Source: Alkanindiges sp. (lineage in GTDB: Bacteria; Pseudomonadota; Gammaproteobacteria; Pseudomonadales; Moraxellaceae). Taken from it: a stretch of DNA of 7,947 bases. Positions 1-7,847 of the stretch are shown here, piece by piece. Every line of letters starts with the position of its first letter. Position 1 is the first letter of the stretch. Where the stretch lies: positions 1-7,947 of the forward strand of contig JASLIR010000434.1 of NCBI GenBank assembly GCA_030152125.1, in the 5' to 3' direction. Position numbers and translations under genes: made by a program. A model generated the notes under the pieces. That model worked only from the letters and a program-made list of their open reading frames with translations, did no database searches and was not told the DNA's origin.

Positions 1-203
1 ACGTGCGCAGTGTTAATGGTAATACCACGTGCTTTTTCTTCTGGTGCAGAGTCAATTTCAGACAGTGCCTTAACGTCACCGCCGTAAGCTTTTGCACAGT
101 TCAAGCTGATGGCAGCTGTCAGTGTGGTTTTACCATGGTCAACGTGACCAATGGTGCCGACGTTAACGTGCGGCTTGTTACGTTCAAACTTGGCCTTTGC
201 CAT
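1..203 (-). CDS. tuf: Translation elongation factor EF-Tu, N-terminal 67 residues (cut by window edge)
   Basis: EF-Tu is the GTPase that brings aminoacyl-tRNA to the ribosomal A site. Only the first 67 codons are present; the gene runs off the left end. The start [20 protein letters not shown] is the standard EF-Tu opening. The P-loop GHVDHGKT is at residues 19-26 and the switch I element [10 protein letters not shown] is at about residues 55-64. The ATG at 203-201 is preceded on the minus strand by AGAGGAAG about 5 bases upstream, a good Shine-Dalgarno. It is the last visible gene of the rpsL-rpsG-fusA-tuf series, 98 bp after fusA, which is the usual str operon order. Identity is certain; whether this is the only tuf copy cannot be told from here. 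Confidence 0.98.
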   Translation of the reverse strand, partial: MAKAKFERNKPHVNVGTIGHVDHGKTTLTAAISLNCAKAYGGDVKALSEIDSAPEEKARGITINTAH

Positions 204-224
204 GATGTCTTCCTCTTTATACAA

Positions 225-255
225 CCCGCGACGTCCTTTTTATTTACATCGCGGG
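225..255 (-). promoter_or_regulatory. Stem-loop in the fusA-tuf gap just before the tuf ribosome binding site
   Basis: On the minus strand, CCCGCGATGT (255-246) pairs with ACGTCGCGGG (234-225) around an 11-base loop. In RNA this gives a 10-bp stem with one G-U pair and a GC-rich base. No T-run follows, so it is not a standard terminator. It ends about 10 bases before the tuf Shine-Dalgarno. Possible roles are mRNA stabilisation or processing that lets tuf be expressed more than fusA; this is inference. Confidence 0.5.
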
Positions 256-301
256 CTGGTAGGTTTTTAAATTAAATTATAGGTTTTCAGCTAATAACGA
301 C

Positions 302-2440
302 TTATTCGTCGTCATCACCTTTCTTACCGCCAGACTGGAATTTAGAGATAATTCCTTCAGCAACGTTACGCGGAGTTTCTGCGTATTTCACAAACTCCAT
401 GGAATACGTTGCACGGCCTTGCGACATGGAACGCATGGAAGTTGCATAGCCAAACATTTCTGACAGTGGCACTTCAACGCGAATCTGCTTGGTACCGCCA
501 GGCAGGTCGTCCATACCCTGAATCACGCCACGACGACGGTTCAAGTCGCCCATGATGTCACCCATGTAGTCTTCCGGTGTTTCCACCTCAACTTTCATGA
601 TTGGTTCCAGCAGTACCGGGTCAGCTTTCATGAAGCCCTGACGGAATGCATACGAACCAGCCATTTTGAACGACAGTTCGTCGGAGTCAACGTCGTGGTA
701 AGATCCGTCATAAAGAACTGCTTTAACGCCTACAACTGGATAACCAGCCAGTACGCCGTTCTTCATACGTTCCTGAACACCCTTGTCAACCGCACCAAAG
801 AATTCTTTTGGTACCACACCGCCCACAACTTCTTCAGCGAACTCGTAGTCTTTGCCAGATTCAGGATCAAGCGGTTCCAGACGCAACCATACGTGACCGA
901 ACTTACCACGACCACCAGTTTGACGCACGAACTTGCCTTCCTGCTCAACAACCTTCTTGATGGTTTCACGGTAAGCAACCATTGGTTTACCAATGTTCGC
1001 TTCAACGCCAAACTCACGCTTCATACGGTCAACAAGAATTTCAAGGTGCAACTCACCCATACCGGCGATGATGGTCTGACCAGATTCTTCATCAGTCCAT
1101 ACACGGAAAGATGGATCTTCTTTAGCCAGACGGCCCAAAGCGATACCCATTTTTTCCTGGTCAGCCTTGGTTTTAGGTTCCACAGCCAGGGAAATTACCG
1201 GGTTAGGGAACACCATGCGCTCCAGGGTGATGATATGGTCTTCATCACACAGGGTATCACCGGTAGTTACGTCTTTCAGACCAGCACAGGCAGCAATGTC
1301 ACCAGCGCGGATTTCTTCAACGTCTTCACGGTCGTTAGCATGCATCAATACGATACGGCCAACACGCTCTTTCTTGCCTTTAACCGGGTTCCATACTGCA
1401 GAACCAGCTTTCAGCACACCGGAGTAAACACGGATAAACGTTAAGCTACCCACGAACTTGTCGTTCATAATCTTGAACGCCAGTGCCGCAAATGGCTCGT
1501 CATCAGAAGCAATACGCTCACCAACAGTTTCGTCTCTGTCATCAAGAATACCCTTGATGGCTTCAACGTCGTTTGGTGCCGGCAGGTAACGAATAACCGC
1601 ATCAAGCATCGCCTGAACGCCTTTATTCTTAAATGCCGAACCACACAGCATTGGCTGGATTTCACAGTTGATGGTACGAATACGCAGCGCTTCATGAATC
1701 TGGTCTTCGGACAAGTCGCCGTTTTCCAGGTATTCATTCATCAGCTCTTCAGACGCTTCAGCGGCTGACTCAACCATTTTTTCACGCCATTCGTTAGCGG
1801 TATCTACCAGGTTGGCAGGAATATCGCCATATTCGAACTTCATGCCCTGAGACGCTTCATCCCAGATAATCGCTTTCATTTTCACCAGGTCAACGATACC
1901 TTCGAATGACTCTTCGGCACCAACTGGAATAGCGATTGGCACTGGGTTAGCGCCTAAACGGGTTTTCATCTGCTCAACAGCACGGAAGAAGTTGGCACCG
2001 GTACGGTCCATCTTGTTCACAAATGCAATACGAGGCACTTTGTACTTGTTAGCCTGACGCCATACAGTTTCTGACTGAGGCTGAACACCGCCTACAGCAC
2101 AGTAAACCATGCACGCACCATCCAGTACACGCATGGAACGCTCTACTTCAATAGTGAAGTCAACGTGTCCAGGGGTATCGATGATGTTGATACGGTGCTT
2201 GGCAAAGTTATTAGCCATACCGGACCAGAAACAGGTAGTCGCAGCGGAGGTAATGGTAATACCACGTTCCTGCTCCTGTTCCATCCAGTCCATGGTGGCC
2301 GCACCTTCGTGCACTTCACCAATCTTGTGGCTAACGCCGGTGTAATACAGAACACGTTCAGTAGTCGTTGTCTTGCCGGCATCAATGTGCGCGGAAATAC
2401 CGATATTACGGTAGTGTTCAAGGGGGGTTGTACGAGCCAT
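302..2440 (-). CDS. fusA: Translation elongation factor EF-G
   Basis: EF-G is the ribosomal translocase GTPase, which also helps recycle ribosomes with RRF. At 712 aa it is full length. The G domain shows P-loop AHIDAGKT (17-24), switch I RGITI (59-63), DTPGH (88-92), NKMD (142-145) and GSAFKN (267-272). Domain II lies around 310-405. The domain III landmark [12 protein letters not shown] is at 461-472. Domain IV carries GGRGKFGH (509-516) and the tip loop YHDVDS (581-586) that enters the decoding centre. Domain V includes [12 protein letters not shown] (612-623) and EMFGYAT (661-667). The C-terminus has a short charged GGKKGDDDE tail, which I associate with Moraxellaceae EF-G. The ATG at 2440 has AGGA about 12 bases upstream, a rather long spacing. 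It sits 220 bp after rpsG and 98 bp before tuf in the str operon. All GTPase motifs are intact. Confidence 0.99.
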   Translation of the reverse strand: MARTTPLEHYRNIGISAHIDAGKTTTTERVLYYTGVSHKIGEVHEGAATMDWMEQEQERGITITSAATTCFWSGMANNFAKHRINIIDTPGHVDFTIEVERSMRVLDGACMVYCAVGGVQPQSETVWRQANKYKVPRIAFVNKMDRTGANFFRAVEQMKTRLGANPVPIAIPVGAEESFEGIVDLVKMKAIIWDEASQGMKFEYGDIPANLVDTANEWREKMVESAAEASEELMNEYLENGDLSEDQIHEALRIRTINCEIQPMLCGSAFKNKGVQAMLDAVIRYLPAPNDVEAIKGILDDRDETVGERIASDDEPFAALAFKIMNDKFVGSLTFIRVYSGVLKAGSAVWNPVKGKKERVGRIVLMHANDREDVEEIRAGDIAACAGLKDVTTGDTLCDEDHIITLERMVFPNPVISLAVEPKTKADQEKMGIALGRLAKEDPSFRVWTDEESGQTIIAGMGELHLEILVDRMKREFGVEANIGKPMVAYRETIKKVVEQEGKFVRQTGGRGKFGHVWLRLEPLDPESGKDYEFAEEVVGGVVPKEFFGAVDKGVQERMKNGVLAGYPVVGVKAVLYDGSYHDVDSDELSFKMAGSYAFRQGFMKADPVLLEPIMKVEVETPEDYMGDIMGDLNRRRGVIQGMDDLPGGTKQIRVEVPLSEMFGYATSMRSMSQGRATYSMEFVKYAETPRNVAEGIISKFQSGGKKGDDDE

Positions 2441-2559
2441 GATTTCTTGCTTTCCTAAATTCTTTTAAGTCAAAACAGTGTCAAATTAAATCAGCACACA
2501 CCAAGCCACAGCGAAGTGACACCCGTGTGACAAGGTGTGCAAAAAGAGGTCATGCCGCC

Positions 2560-2622
2560 TTAAATACCCGCAAATCTCCCACTTGCGTGTAAAGCGATAT
2601 TAAAACGGGCTGCGGTACGCAT
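2560..2622 (-). CDS. Possible 20-residue small ORF between rpsG and fusA
   Basis: A short reading frame on the minus strand starts at ATG 2622 and ends at TAA 2562-2560, beginning MRTAARFNIALHAS and ending in FAGI. It was picked because of an unusually strong purine-rich ribosome binding site, AGAGGAGAGG, directly upstream, better than the one in front of fusA. No known family is recognised. It could be a translated leader peptide tuning fusA, a small protein, or a chance frame. A second 20-codon frame in the same phase (2553-2491, starting MTSFCTPCH) follows its stop and has AAGG 4 bases upstream. Evidence is limited to the ribosome site and position within the operon. Confidence 0.25.
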   Translation of the reverse strand: MRTAARFNIALHASGRFAGI

Positions 2623-2660
2623 GATCCTCTCCTCTGTTAAGACCTATTTTGTCCGCCCGG

Positions 2661-3143
<483 letters not shown>

Positions 3144-3271
3144 TTATTGTGACACTTCAGGGTGATCCAGCAGTTGTACCTGTGTCGGATATACTGTTCG
3201 CTGGCCTTACTCAATTAACGCCGTCAGCCTTCGCAAGCAATTTGCAATAACTCAAACGGAATTAACCTCAA

Positions 3272-3646
3272 TTATTTCTTAGGACGTTTAGTACCGTACT
3301 TAGAACGACTCTGGTTGCGGTTTTTAACGCCCGCACAGTCCAGGGAACCGCGAACGGTGTGGTAACGTACACCTGGTAAGTCTTTAACACGACCACCGCG
3401 GATCAGCACTACACTGTGCTCTTGCAGGTTATGACCTTCACCACCGATGTAGCTTGATACTTCAAAACCAGAAGTCAAACGTACACGACAAACTTTACGC
3501 ATCGCAGAGTTTGGCTTTTTAGGTGTAGTGGTATAAACGCGGGTACACACGCCACGGCGTTGCGGACACGCTTTCAGTGCAGGTACTTTGGATTTTTCCA
3601 CCAAAGTGCTGCGACCCTTGCGGATCAATTGATTCGTTGTTGCCAT
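3272..3646 (-). CDS. rpsL: 30S ribosomal protein S12
   Basis: S12 sits at the decoding centre and controls translational accuracy; it is the classic streptomycin-resistance locus. The protein is 124 aa from [10 protein letters not shown]. An in-frame upstream ATG at 3679 would add 11 residues ([11 protein letters not shown]), but the inner start is preferred because it has AGAAGG about 6 bases upstream and gives the family N-terminus; the upstream start lies in the leader hairpin. TTTPKKPNS (40-48) and GGRVKDLPG (84-92) are wild type: Lys43, Lys88 and Pro91 (counting Met) are present, so the usual streptomycin-resistance substitutions are absent. Asp89 is the residue that is beta-methylthiolated in E. 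coli. It is the first gene of the str operon. Confidence 0.99.
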   Translation of the reverse strand: MATTNQLIRKGRSTLVEKSKVPALKACPQRRGVCTRVYTTTPKKPNSAMRKVCRVRLTSGFEVSSYIGGEGHNLQEHSVVLIRGGRVKDLPGVRYHTVRGSLDCAGVKNRNQSRSKYGTKRPKK

Positions 3647-3667
3647 AAGGCACCTTCTCCCGTAAAC

Positions 3668-3701
3668 AAAAAACCTCAAAAAGGTCTATCCCTTTTTGAG
3701 G
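3668..3701 (-). promoter_or_regulatory. Terminator-like hairpin at the very 5' end of the str operon leader
   Basis: On the minus strand CCTCAAAAAGG (3701-3691) and CCTTTTTGAGG (3684-3674) form a perfect 11-bp stem with a 6-base loop, followed by TTTTTTGTTT. The stem starts at or within 1-2 bases of the transcription start predicted from the TATAAT at 3714-3709, and the rpsL Shine-Dalgarno lies about 15 bases past the stem. It could attenuate the operon, stabilise the mRNA 5' end, or act as a back-up terminator for read-through from upstream. The structure is clear; the role is inferred. Confidence 0.6.
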
Positions 3702-3708
3702 GCATCGA

Positions 3709-3737
3709 ATTATAGAGTATTGTCACAAAAGGGTCAA
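3709..3737 (-). promoter_or_regulatory. Sigma-70 promoter of the str operon
   Basis: On the minus strand TTGACC (3737-3732) and a perfect TATAAT (3714-3709) are separated by 17 bp. This is close to ideal for sigma-70 and puts transcription start near 3702, about 56 bases before the rpsL ATG. Position and strength fit a promoter for highly expressed ribosomal protein genes. Confidence 0.85.
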
Positions 3738-3756
3738 TATTTCAGCAAGCAATCGC

Positions 3757-3789
3757 CTTAGATAAAGTCAAGCTATGACTTTATCTAAG
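3757..3789. repeat. Perfect 14-bp inverted repeat upstream of the str promoter
   Basis: CTTAGATAAAGTCA (3757-3770) is repeated inverted as TGACTTTATCTAAG (3776-3789) with a 5-base spacer. It lies 19 bp upstream of the -35 box. On the plus strand it is followed by CTATTCTATTTTTT, so it could terminate plus-strand (antisense) transcripts; on the minus strand no T-run follows. It could instead be an operator for a dimeric regulator. The stem is AT-rich, so neither reading is secure. Confidence 0.6.
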
Positions 3790-3842
3790 CTATTCTATTT
3801 TTTGATAAAAGACCGGCAGATATAGCACCGGGAATACACAAT

Positions 3843-3870
3843 AAAAAAAGCCTTGTAACAAGGCTTTTTC
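3843..3870 (-). terminator. Intrinsic terminator of the EcsC-family gene
   Basis: GCCTTG (3850-3855) pairs with CAAGGC (3859-3864) across a TAA loop, flanked by seven A on the left and five T on the right. Read on the minus strand this is a GC stem followed by seven T, about 50 bases after the stop codon of the EcsC-family gene. The T-run on the plus strand could make it bidirectional. It separates that gene from the str operon. Confidence 0.85.
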
Positions 3871-3916
3871 TAAAAAGTGGCTTTTAACGCATATTTGCCA
3901 TGTTCAGGGCAGTGCT

Positions 3917-5497
3917 TTACTCGGCGGAACCATCCACTTTAGGCGCTGCCTTGCTGCTGCGGCTGCGTGGTGCCTTCGGCTTTTCTTCGCTTGCTACTGT
4001 ATTTGCAGTTGTGTTTGCGGTGTTGGCTCTCGCTTCCGTCACGGCAGCTTTTGTGCCACCCGTACTACGGAGGCGCGGTGTTTTTGCCACTGCAGGTTGA
4101 TCCACCTGGACTGCGTTAGTTGCCGCTTGTTCAGTAGCTGCTGCCCCTGTCGCTTTACGGCTACGTTTTGCAGCTACCGGTTTGTCCGCCACAGTATCTG
4201 TCGTCGCTGGCTCATTAGCCGCAGTAACCGCTGCTTTGGCAGGTGCCTTGCGGGTACGTGGCTTGGCCGCTGGTTTTACTGTTTCAGCAGGTTTTCCCTC
4301 AATCAGCGTATGTGCCAGCGTTTCAATCTGCTCATGAATCACTTTATCCTGTGCCGCCTCATCCAGAGGCTGTGCCGCTGCTTTTTCTATCACGGCAACT
4401 TTTTCAATGGTATCACTTTGCAGGATATGTACCTGCGCTGCCAGCTGTGCCGCTTCAGGATCAGGCTTTTTCTTATGCGGAACATCCAGCAGGATAGTAT
4501 CCGCTTCCGGCTTGGCCTGGCGCGACAGCACATCTTGACGCGCTGCGGCAAACACTTCCTGCGCCTGACTAGCAACATCCTGAATCAGGCGTGCATTATA
4601 AACAGCACCTGCAACACCACCCAGAACCGGGGCAATTTTACGGATTACACCGGAACTCAGTTTCCACTTTAATTGCCCATTGTCATCGGACAGTAAATTT
4701 TTTAAAGGCTCAATGTTGTTATTGGAGCCCAGCAAGGTTTGCAAGTGCTGCAAGTCACCCGAATCCAGCAGGCTGCCAAAGCTGCGCAGGCCGAGCAAAA
4801 TAGCCTGCTTTTCGGCTATCAGGCTTAAATCCACCCGTGAAAGTGCCTCAAACACGATGGTGCGGTCTTCCGGGTGATCCAACTCAAACCCATAGGCACG
4901 CCCGGTCAGATAAATAGTACGCAGGGCAATAATCATGGAAGCTGGCAAGTCGGCCGCAGCACCTACCACCCCAAAAGTGCCACTGATTGCACCCTGAACA
5001 ATGGCCAGAATACGGTTTTGCTCACCCAGCGCGCGCGACAGGCGGCCAGAGCGTGCCACATCGTGTTGCAACTCAGCCAGGGTGGCCACGCCTGCCTCAT
5101 CCAGCACCTTGCGGGTTTCCGCAAGGTTGGAGGCAAAATCTGCCAGCAGCTCAAGAATCTGGTCAGATGCCATATCAAAACTGCCTTGCGGCGCCACAAA
5201 ATTGGCAAACTTGCTAATACTGTTAAAGCGCTTGCCCAGCAATTGACGGGTCAAGCCAGGCAGTTGCTGCCGGAACAGGCTATGCGGCGTATGCTTTTCT
5301 TCGGCCTGTGAATAGACAACGGAACTTTTCTTCATATCAATCACTTTATCATCATGGATGTTTTGCTCAACACGACTGACCGTATCACGCGGGTAACGTT
5401 GCAGCAGGTGCTGCCCTGCCTGGGTAAGCTGCCTGGAATGGCGACGCAAACGGTTAAATATACCACCGCCAGCCTGCGCTGCCTTACTATCCGTCAT
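3917..5497 (-). CDS. EcsC-family protein with a long basic Ala/Lys/Pro-rich tail
   Basis: Predicted 526 aa from MTDSKAAQAGGG. The frame is open upstream to an ATG at 5623, but only the start at 5497 has a purine stretch (AAGAGAA, about 6 bases upstream) in place of a ribosome site; the upstream Mets (5623, 5578) have none. Residues about 75-325 resemble the EcsC family (named after Bacillus subtilis EcsC; biochemical function unknown). Landmarks are the Gly/Ala segment GAISGTFGVVGAAADLPASM (169-188), then an amphipathic helix and YGFELDHPEDR (202-212), and a second small-residue segment VLGGVAGAVYNARL (291-304). These two segments may contact membrane. From about 408 the protein becomes low-complexity and basic, like histone H1 or AlgP tails, with four evenly spaced patches: PRTRK (413), KRSRK (444), PRLRS (474) and PRSRS (510). 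No signal peptide is seen. It has its own terminator and is divergent from fabB. Family call is moderately sure; role unknown. Confidence 0.8.
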   Translation of the reverse strand: MTDSKAAQAGGGIFNRLRRHSRQLTQAGQHLLQRYPRDTVSRVEQNIHDDKVIDMKKSSVVYSQAEEKHTPHSLFRQQLPGLTRQLLGKRFNSISKFANFVAPQGSFDMASDQILELLADFASNLAETRKVLDEAGVATLAELQHDVARSGRLSRALGEQNRILAIVQGAISGTFGVVGAAADLPASMIIALRTIYLTGRAYGFELDHPEDRTIVFEALSRVDLSLIAEKQAILLGLRSFGSLLDSGDLQHLQTLLGSNNNIEPLKNLLSDDNGQLKWKLSSGVIRKIAPVLGGVAGAVYNARLIQDVASQAQEVFAAARQDVLSRQAKPEADTILLDVPHKKKPDPEAAQLAAQVHILQSDTIEKVAVIEKAAAQPLDEAAQDKVIHEQIETLAHTLIEGKPAETVKPAAKPRTRKAPAKAAVTAANEPATTDTVADKPVAAKRSRKATGAAATEQAATNAVQVDQPAVAKTPRLRSTGGTKAAVTEARANTANTTANTVASEEKPKAPRSRSSKAAPKVDGSAE

Positions 5498-5651
5498 ATT
5501 GTATTCTCTTTTGGTGACGATCAACTCATCTCCGCACAATAACAAGCCCGGTAAAGCCACCGCAACCCTTAGTTGCATGGCTTTATTCTGTATTGTGTGC
5601 GTATTCTGTGAAAACCCGACCATTGACGTTACAGTAAGCGCCTTAGTTTTT

Positions 5652-5679
5652 TTGCGGTTGCCTGTTTTTAGATTATAAT
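5652..5679 (+). promoter_or_regulatory. Likely promoter of fabB-hemJ
   Basis: TTGCGG (5652-5657) and a perfect TATAAT (5674-5679) are spaced 16 bp. The -10 is ideal and the -35 is partial. Transcription would start near 5686, giving a leader of about 90 bases before the fabB ATG. The sequence ATTATAAT also contains TATAAT on the opposite strand, but no matching minus-strand -35 is visible. Confidence 0.55.
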
Positions 5680-5775
5680 TAGTAGTTATTTAGGTAATAT
5701 GTACAACTGCTGCCGATTGCATCACCTACACCGTTGGCATACACCCTGGCTTTGATTTTAATTAGGAATTTGACT

Positions 5776-7002
5776 ATGAAGCGTGTGGTAATCACAGGAT
5801 TAGGCATCTACTCTTGTTTAGGTAACGACAAAGAATCTGTCACCCACGCTCTTAAAAATGGTATTTCCGGCACAAAGCTGAATCAAACCTATGCTGAATT
5901 AGGCTTCCGCAGTCAAACCAGCGCCTCTGCAACATCCGACTTTGCAGCCATTGACCGTAAACTGAAGCGCTTTATGGGCGATGCAACTGCATTTGCCTAT
6001 CTGTCGGCACTAGATGCACTCCAGGATGCCGGTTTAACACCGGAACAGGTCGGCCAGAATCCGCGTTACGGCGTCGTTGCCGGCACAGGCGGTGCCTCTA
6101 CTGCCACCATTGTAGAAGCAGCAGATATTTTGCGTGAAAGAGGCGCACGTAAAGTCGGGGCCACACTGGTACCGCGCAATATGAGTAACACCATTACAGC
6201 GGGTATTGGCCTGGGCTTAAAACTGCAGGGTATCAGCCACTCGCTATCTTCTGCCTGCGCCACTTCAGTAGACTGTATTGGCTATGCGGCACAGCTTATT
6301 CAACTGGGCAAGCAGGATTTAATGCTGGTCGGTGGTGGTGAAGAGGATCACTGGTCACAATCCATCCTGTTTGATGCCATGGGCGCCATGAGCTCCAAGT
6401 TTAATGACACCCCGGAATCGGCATCACGCCCTTACTCTGTTGATCGCGATGGTTTTGTGATTGCGGGCGGCGCCGGGATTGTGGTGGTGGAGTCCCTGGA
6501 GCATGCCCAGGCACGCGGTGCACGTATTCTGGCCGAAGTAGTTGGTTATGGCGCCAGCAGCGATGGCTATGACATGGTCGCGCCCAGTGGCGAAGGGGCA
6601 GTGCGCTGCATGAAACAGGCACTGGATGAAGCCAGAAGCCATGGTGTAACGCAGATTGACTACATCAACACACATGGCACCAGCACACCAATTGGTGATA
6701 TTGCCGAACTTAATGCAATCCGCGAAGTATTTGGCGGTAACGCCCCGGCCATCAGCTCTACCAAGGCCATGACCGGGCATAGCCTGGGTGCTGCTGGCGT
6801 GCACGAAGTAATTTACTGCCTGCTGATGATGCAAAACAACTTTATCGCGCCCTCCATCAACATTAGCGAGCTGGACCCTGCGGCGGCTGATTTTGATATT
6901 GTGCAACAGGCGCGTGATGCCCAGCTGAATGCCGTGATGAGCAACAGCTTTGGCTTTGGCGGTACCAATGCGACAGTGATTTTAAAACGCTGGGACAATT
7001 AA
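5776..7002 (+). CDS. fabB: Beta-ketoacyl-ACP synthase I (KAS I)
   Basis: KAS I condenses acyl-ACP with malonyl-ACP in type II fatty acid synthesis and is the enzyme that elongates cis-3-decenoyl-ACP in the FabA/FabB unsaturated fatty acid route. The protein is 408 aa from [11 protein letters not shown]. coli FabB is 406. The open frame extends 14 codons upstream to 5734, but the start at 5776 has AGGA 8 bases upstream and matches the family. The catalytic triad is Cys161 (SSACATS), His300 (THGTSTP) and His335 (TGHSLGA), with Lys330 just before it. FabB-type (not FabF) features include [10 protein letters not shown] (61-70), [10 protein letters not shown] (186-195), [15 protein letters not shown] (199-213) and [15 protein letters not shown] (265-279). 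The Gly-rich C-terminal motif [10 protein letters not shown] is at 390-399. fabA, the usual neighbour, is not adjacent; hemJ follows after 1 bp. FabR or FadR sites were not recognised. Confidence 0.95.
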   Translation: MKRVVITGLGIYSCLGNDKESVTHALKNGISGTKLNQTYAELGFRSQTSASATSDFAAIDRKLKRFMGDATAFAYLSALDALQDAGLTPEQVGQNPRYGVVAGTGGASTATIVEAADILRERGARKVGATLVPRNMSNTITAGIGLGLKLQGISHSLSSACATSVDCIGYAAQLIQLGKQDLMLVGGGEEDHWSQSILFDAMGAMSSKFNDTPESASRPYSVDRDGFVIAGGAGIVVVESLEHAQARGARILAEVVGYGASSDGYDMVAPSGEGAVRCMKQALDEARSHGVTQIDYINTHGTSTPIGDIAELNAIREVFGGNAPAISSTKAMTGHSLGAAGVHEVIYCLLMMQNNFIAPSINISELDPAAADFDIVQQARDAQLNAVMSNSFGFGGTNATVILKRWDN

Positions 7003-7003
7003 G

Positions 7004-7456
7004 ATGACTGCTCTCCCCGACAGTTTTCTGTGGGTTAAGGCGCTGCATATTATTGCAGTGATCTGCTGGTTTGCTGCGCTGTTTTATTTGCCGCGTTTAT
7101 ATGTCTACCATGCCATGAGCAATGATGAAATTAGCCATCAGCGTTTTATCATCATGGAGCGCAAGCTGTATCGTGGCATTATGTGGCCAGCCATGCTGGG
7201 CACCCTGATTACCGGGCATTTCCTGATTGATATTGGTGATGCCTATAACCATTACCACCAGCAAGTGTGGTTCTACCTAAAAATAGGACTGGTAGGCTTG
7301 CTGGTGCTGTACCACCTGCTGTGCGGCTATTACCGCAAAAAGCTGGAACAGAATGCCCACTATAAAAGCCATAAGTTCTGGCGCTTTTTTAACGAAGCGC
7401 CAACCCTGATTTTAATTGCCGTGTGTATTCTGGTAGTGGTTAAACCGCAGTTTTAG
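7004..7456 (+). CDS. hemJ: Protoporphyrinogen IX oxidase, membrane type (HemJ)
   Basis: HemJ oxidises protoporphyrinogen IX to protoporphyrin IX, the penultimate step of haem synthesis, at the inner membrane. The protein is 150 aa, typical for the family. It has four hydrophobic segments at about 10-30, 58-77, 88-108 and 132-147. Family landmarks are KALHIIAVICWFAALFYLPR (12-31) with the conserved His15, MERKLYRGIM (51-60), WFYLK (89-93) with conserved Lys93, and FFNEAP (128-133). His15 and Lys93 correspond to residues reported as essential in other HemJ proteins. The ATG is 1 bp after the fabB stop, so translation is probably coupled; GGGA lies 8 bases upstream inside fabB. It ends 4 bp from the stop of the converging HAD gene, with no clear terminator between. 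Confidence 0.9.
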   Translation: MTALPDSFLWVKALHIIAVICWFAALFYLPRLYVYHAMSNDEISHQRFIIMERKLYRGIMWPAMLGTLITGHFLIDIGDAYNHYHQQVWFYLKIGLVGLLVLYHLLCGYYRKKLEQNAHYKSHKFWRFFNEAPTLILIAVCILVVVKPQF

Positions 7457-7460
7457 CCTT

Positions 7461-7847
7461 TTAGCTGTTATAGCCACGGTTCTGGTCCAGTAGTAACCGG
7501 ACCACCGTATTAAAGCTGTTGCACAGGTAAGCAGGCTGCTCCTGCAACAGCTCCTCACTGCTGCCATAACCATAAGTAACCGCTATGGTTCGGATACCAT
7601 TATTGCGGGCACCAATAATGTCATGCTTACGGTCCCCAACCATCATGCTCAGTTCAGGATCAATTGCTTCCTGCTGCAACAGGTAGGCAATTAAATCGGT
7701 TTTATGGTTACGCTCGCCCGACAACTCACTGCCATACACCGCCTTAAAGCAATCGGCCAGATCAAAATGCTCCAGTATGCGCTGTGCATATACCTGTGGC
7801 TTGGAGGTTGCCAGATAAAGGCTCAGGCCTTTTTGCTGCAAACGGTA
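7461..7847 (-). CDS. HAD-superfamily phosphatase (phosphoglycolate phosphatase-like), 5' end missing
   Basis: The last 128 codons of a HAD subfamily IA hydrolase. Visible are motif II ATSKP (13-17 of the fragment), motif III Lys49 in HKTDLI, and motif IV VGDRKHD (70-76) with Asp72 and Asp76 for Mg2+. GYGSSEEL (93-100) is the usual substrate-loop end. Motif I (DxDGT), with the nucleophile Asp, is absent because the 5' part of the gene is missing. The frame runs on to an ATG at 7874, but everything right of 7847 is the reversed copy of positions 7704-7803 of this same gene, so residues MRCAYTCGL are not genuine. YRLQQKGLSLYLATSKP reads as normal HAD sequence, so 7804-7847 belongs to the gene. 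Such proteins resemble Gph, but substrate cannot be assigned. Confidence 0.85.
   Translation of the reverse strand, partial: YRLQQKGLSLYLATSKPQVYAQRILEHFDLADCFKAVYGSELSGERNHKTDLIAYLLQQEAIDPELSMMVGDRKHDIIGARNNGIRTIAVTYGYGSSEELLQEQPAYLCNSFNTVVRLLLDQNRGYNS

Noticed and set aside
695..1444. A 249-codon plus-strand open frame inside fusA
   Set aside because: It is antisense to a fully conserved EF-G, has no ribosome site or recognisable domain, and reflects codon bias of the opposite strand.
2468..2484. Two TTGAC(A/T) boxes on the minus strand upstream of fusA, one a perfect -35
   Set aside because: No acceptable -10 lies 15-19 bp downstream of either, so a separate fusA promoter is not supported.
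3272..3646. Possible streptomycin-resistance allele of rpsL
   Set aside because: Lys43, Lys88 and Pro91 are all wild type.
5498..5623. N-terminal extension of the EcsC-family protein (starts at 5623 or 5578) with a hydrophobic VALPGLLLC stretch resembling a lipoprotein signal
   Set aside because: There is no Shine-Dalgarno at either start, the residues before Cys do not fit a lipobox, and the start at 5497 is better supported.
7483..7504. TGGTCC/GGACCA stem near the hemJ-HAD convergent stops as a terminator
   Set aside because: It is only 6 bp with a 10-base loop, has no T-run on either strand, and lies inside the HAD coding sequence.
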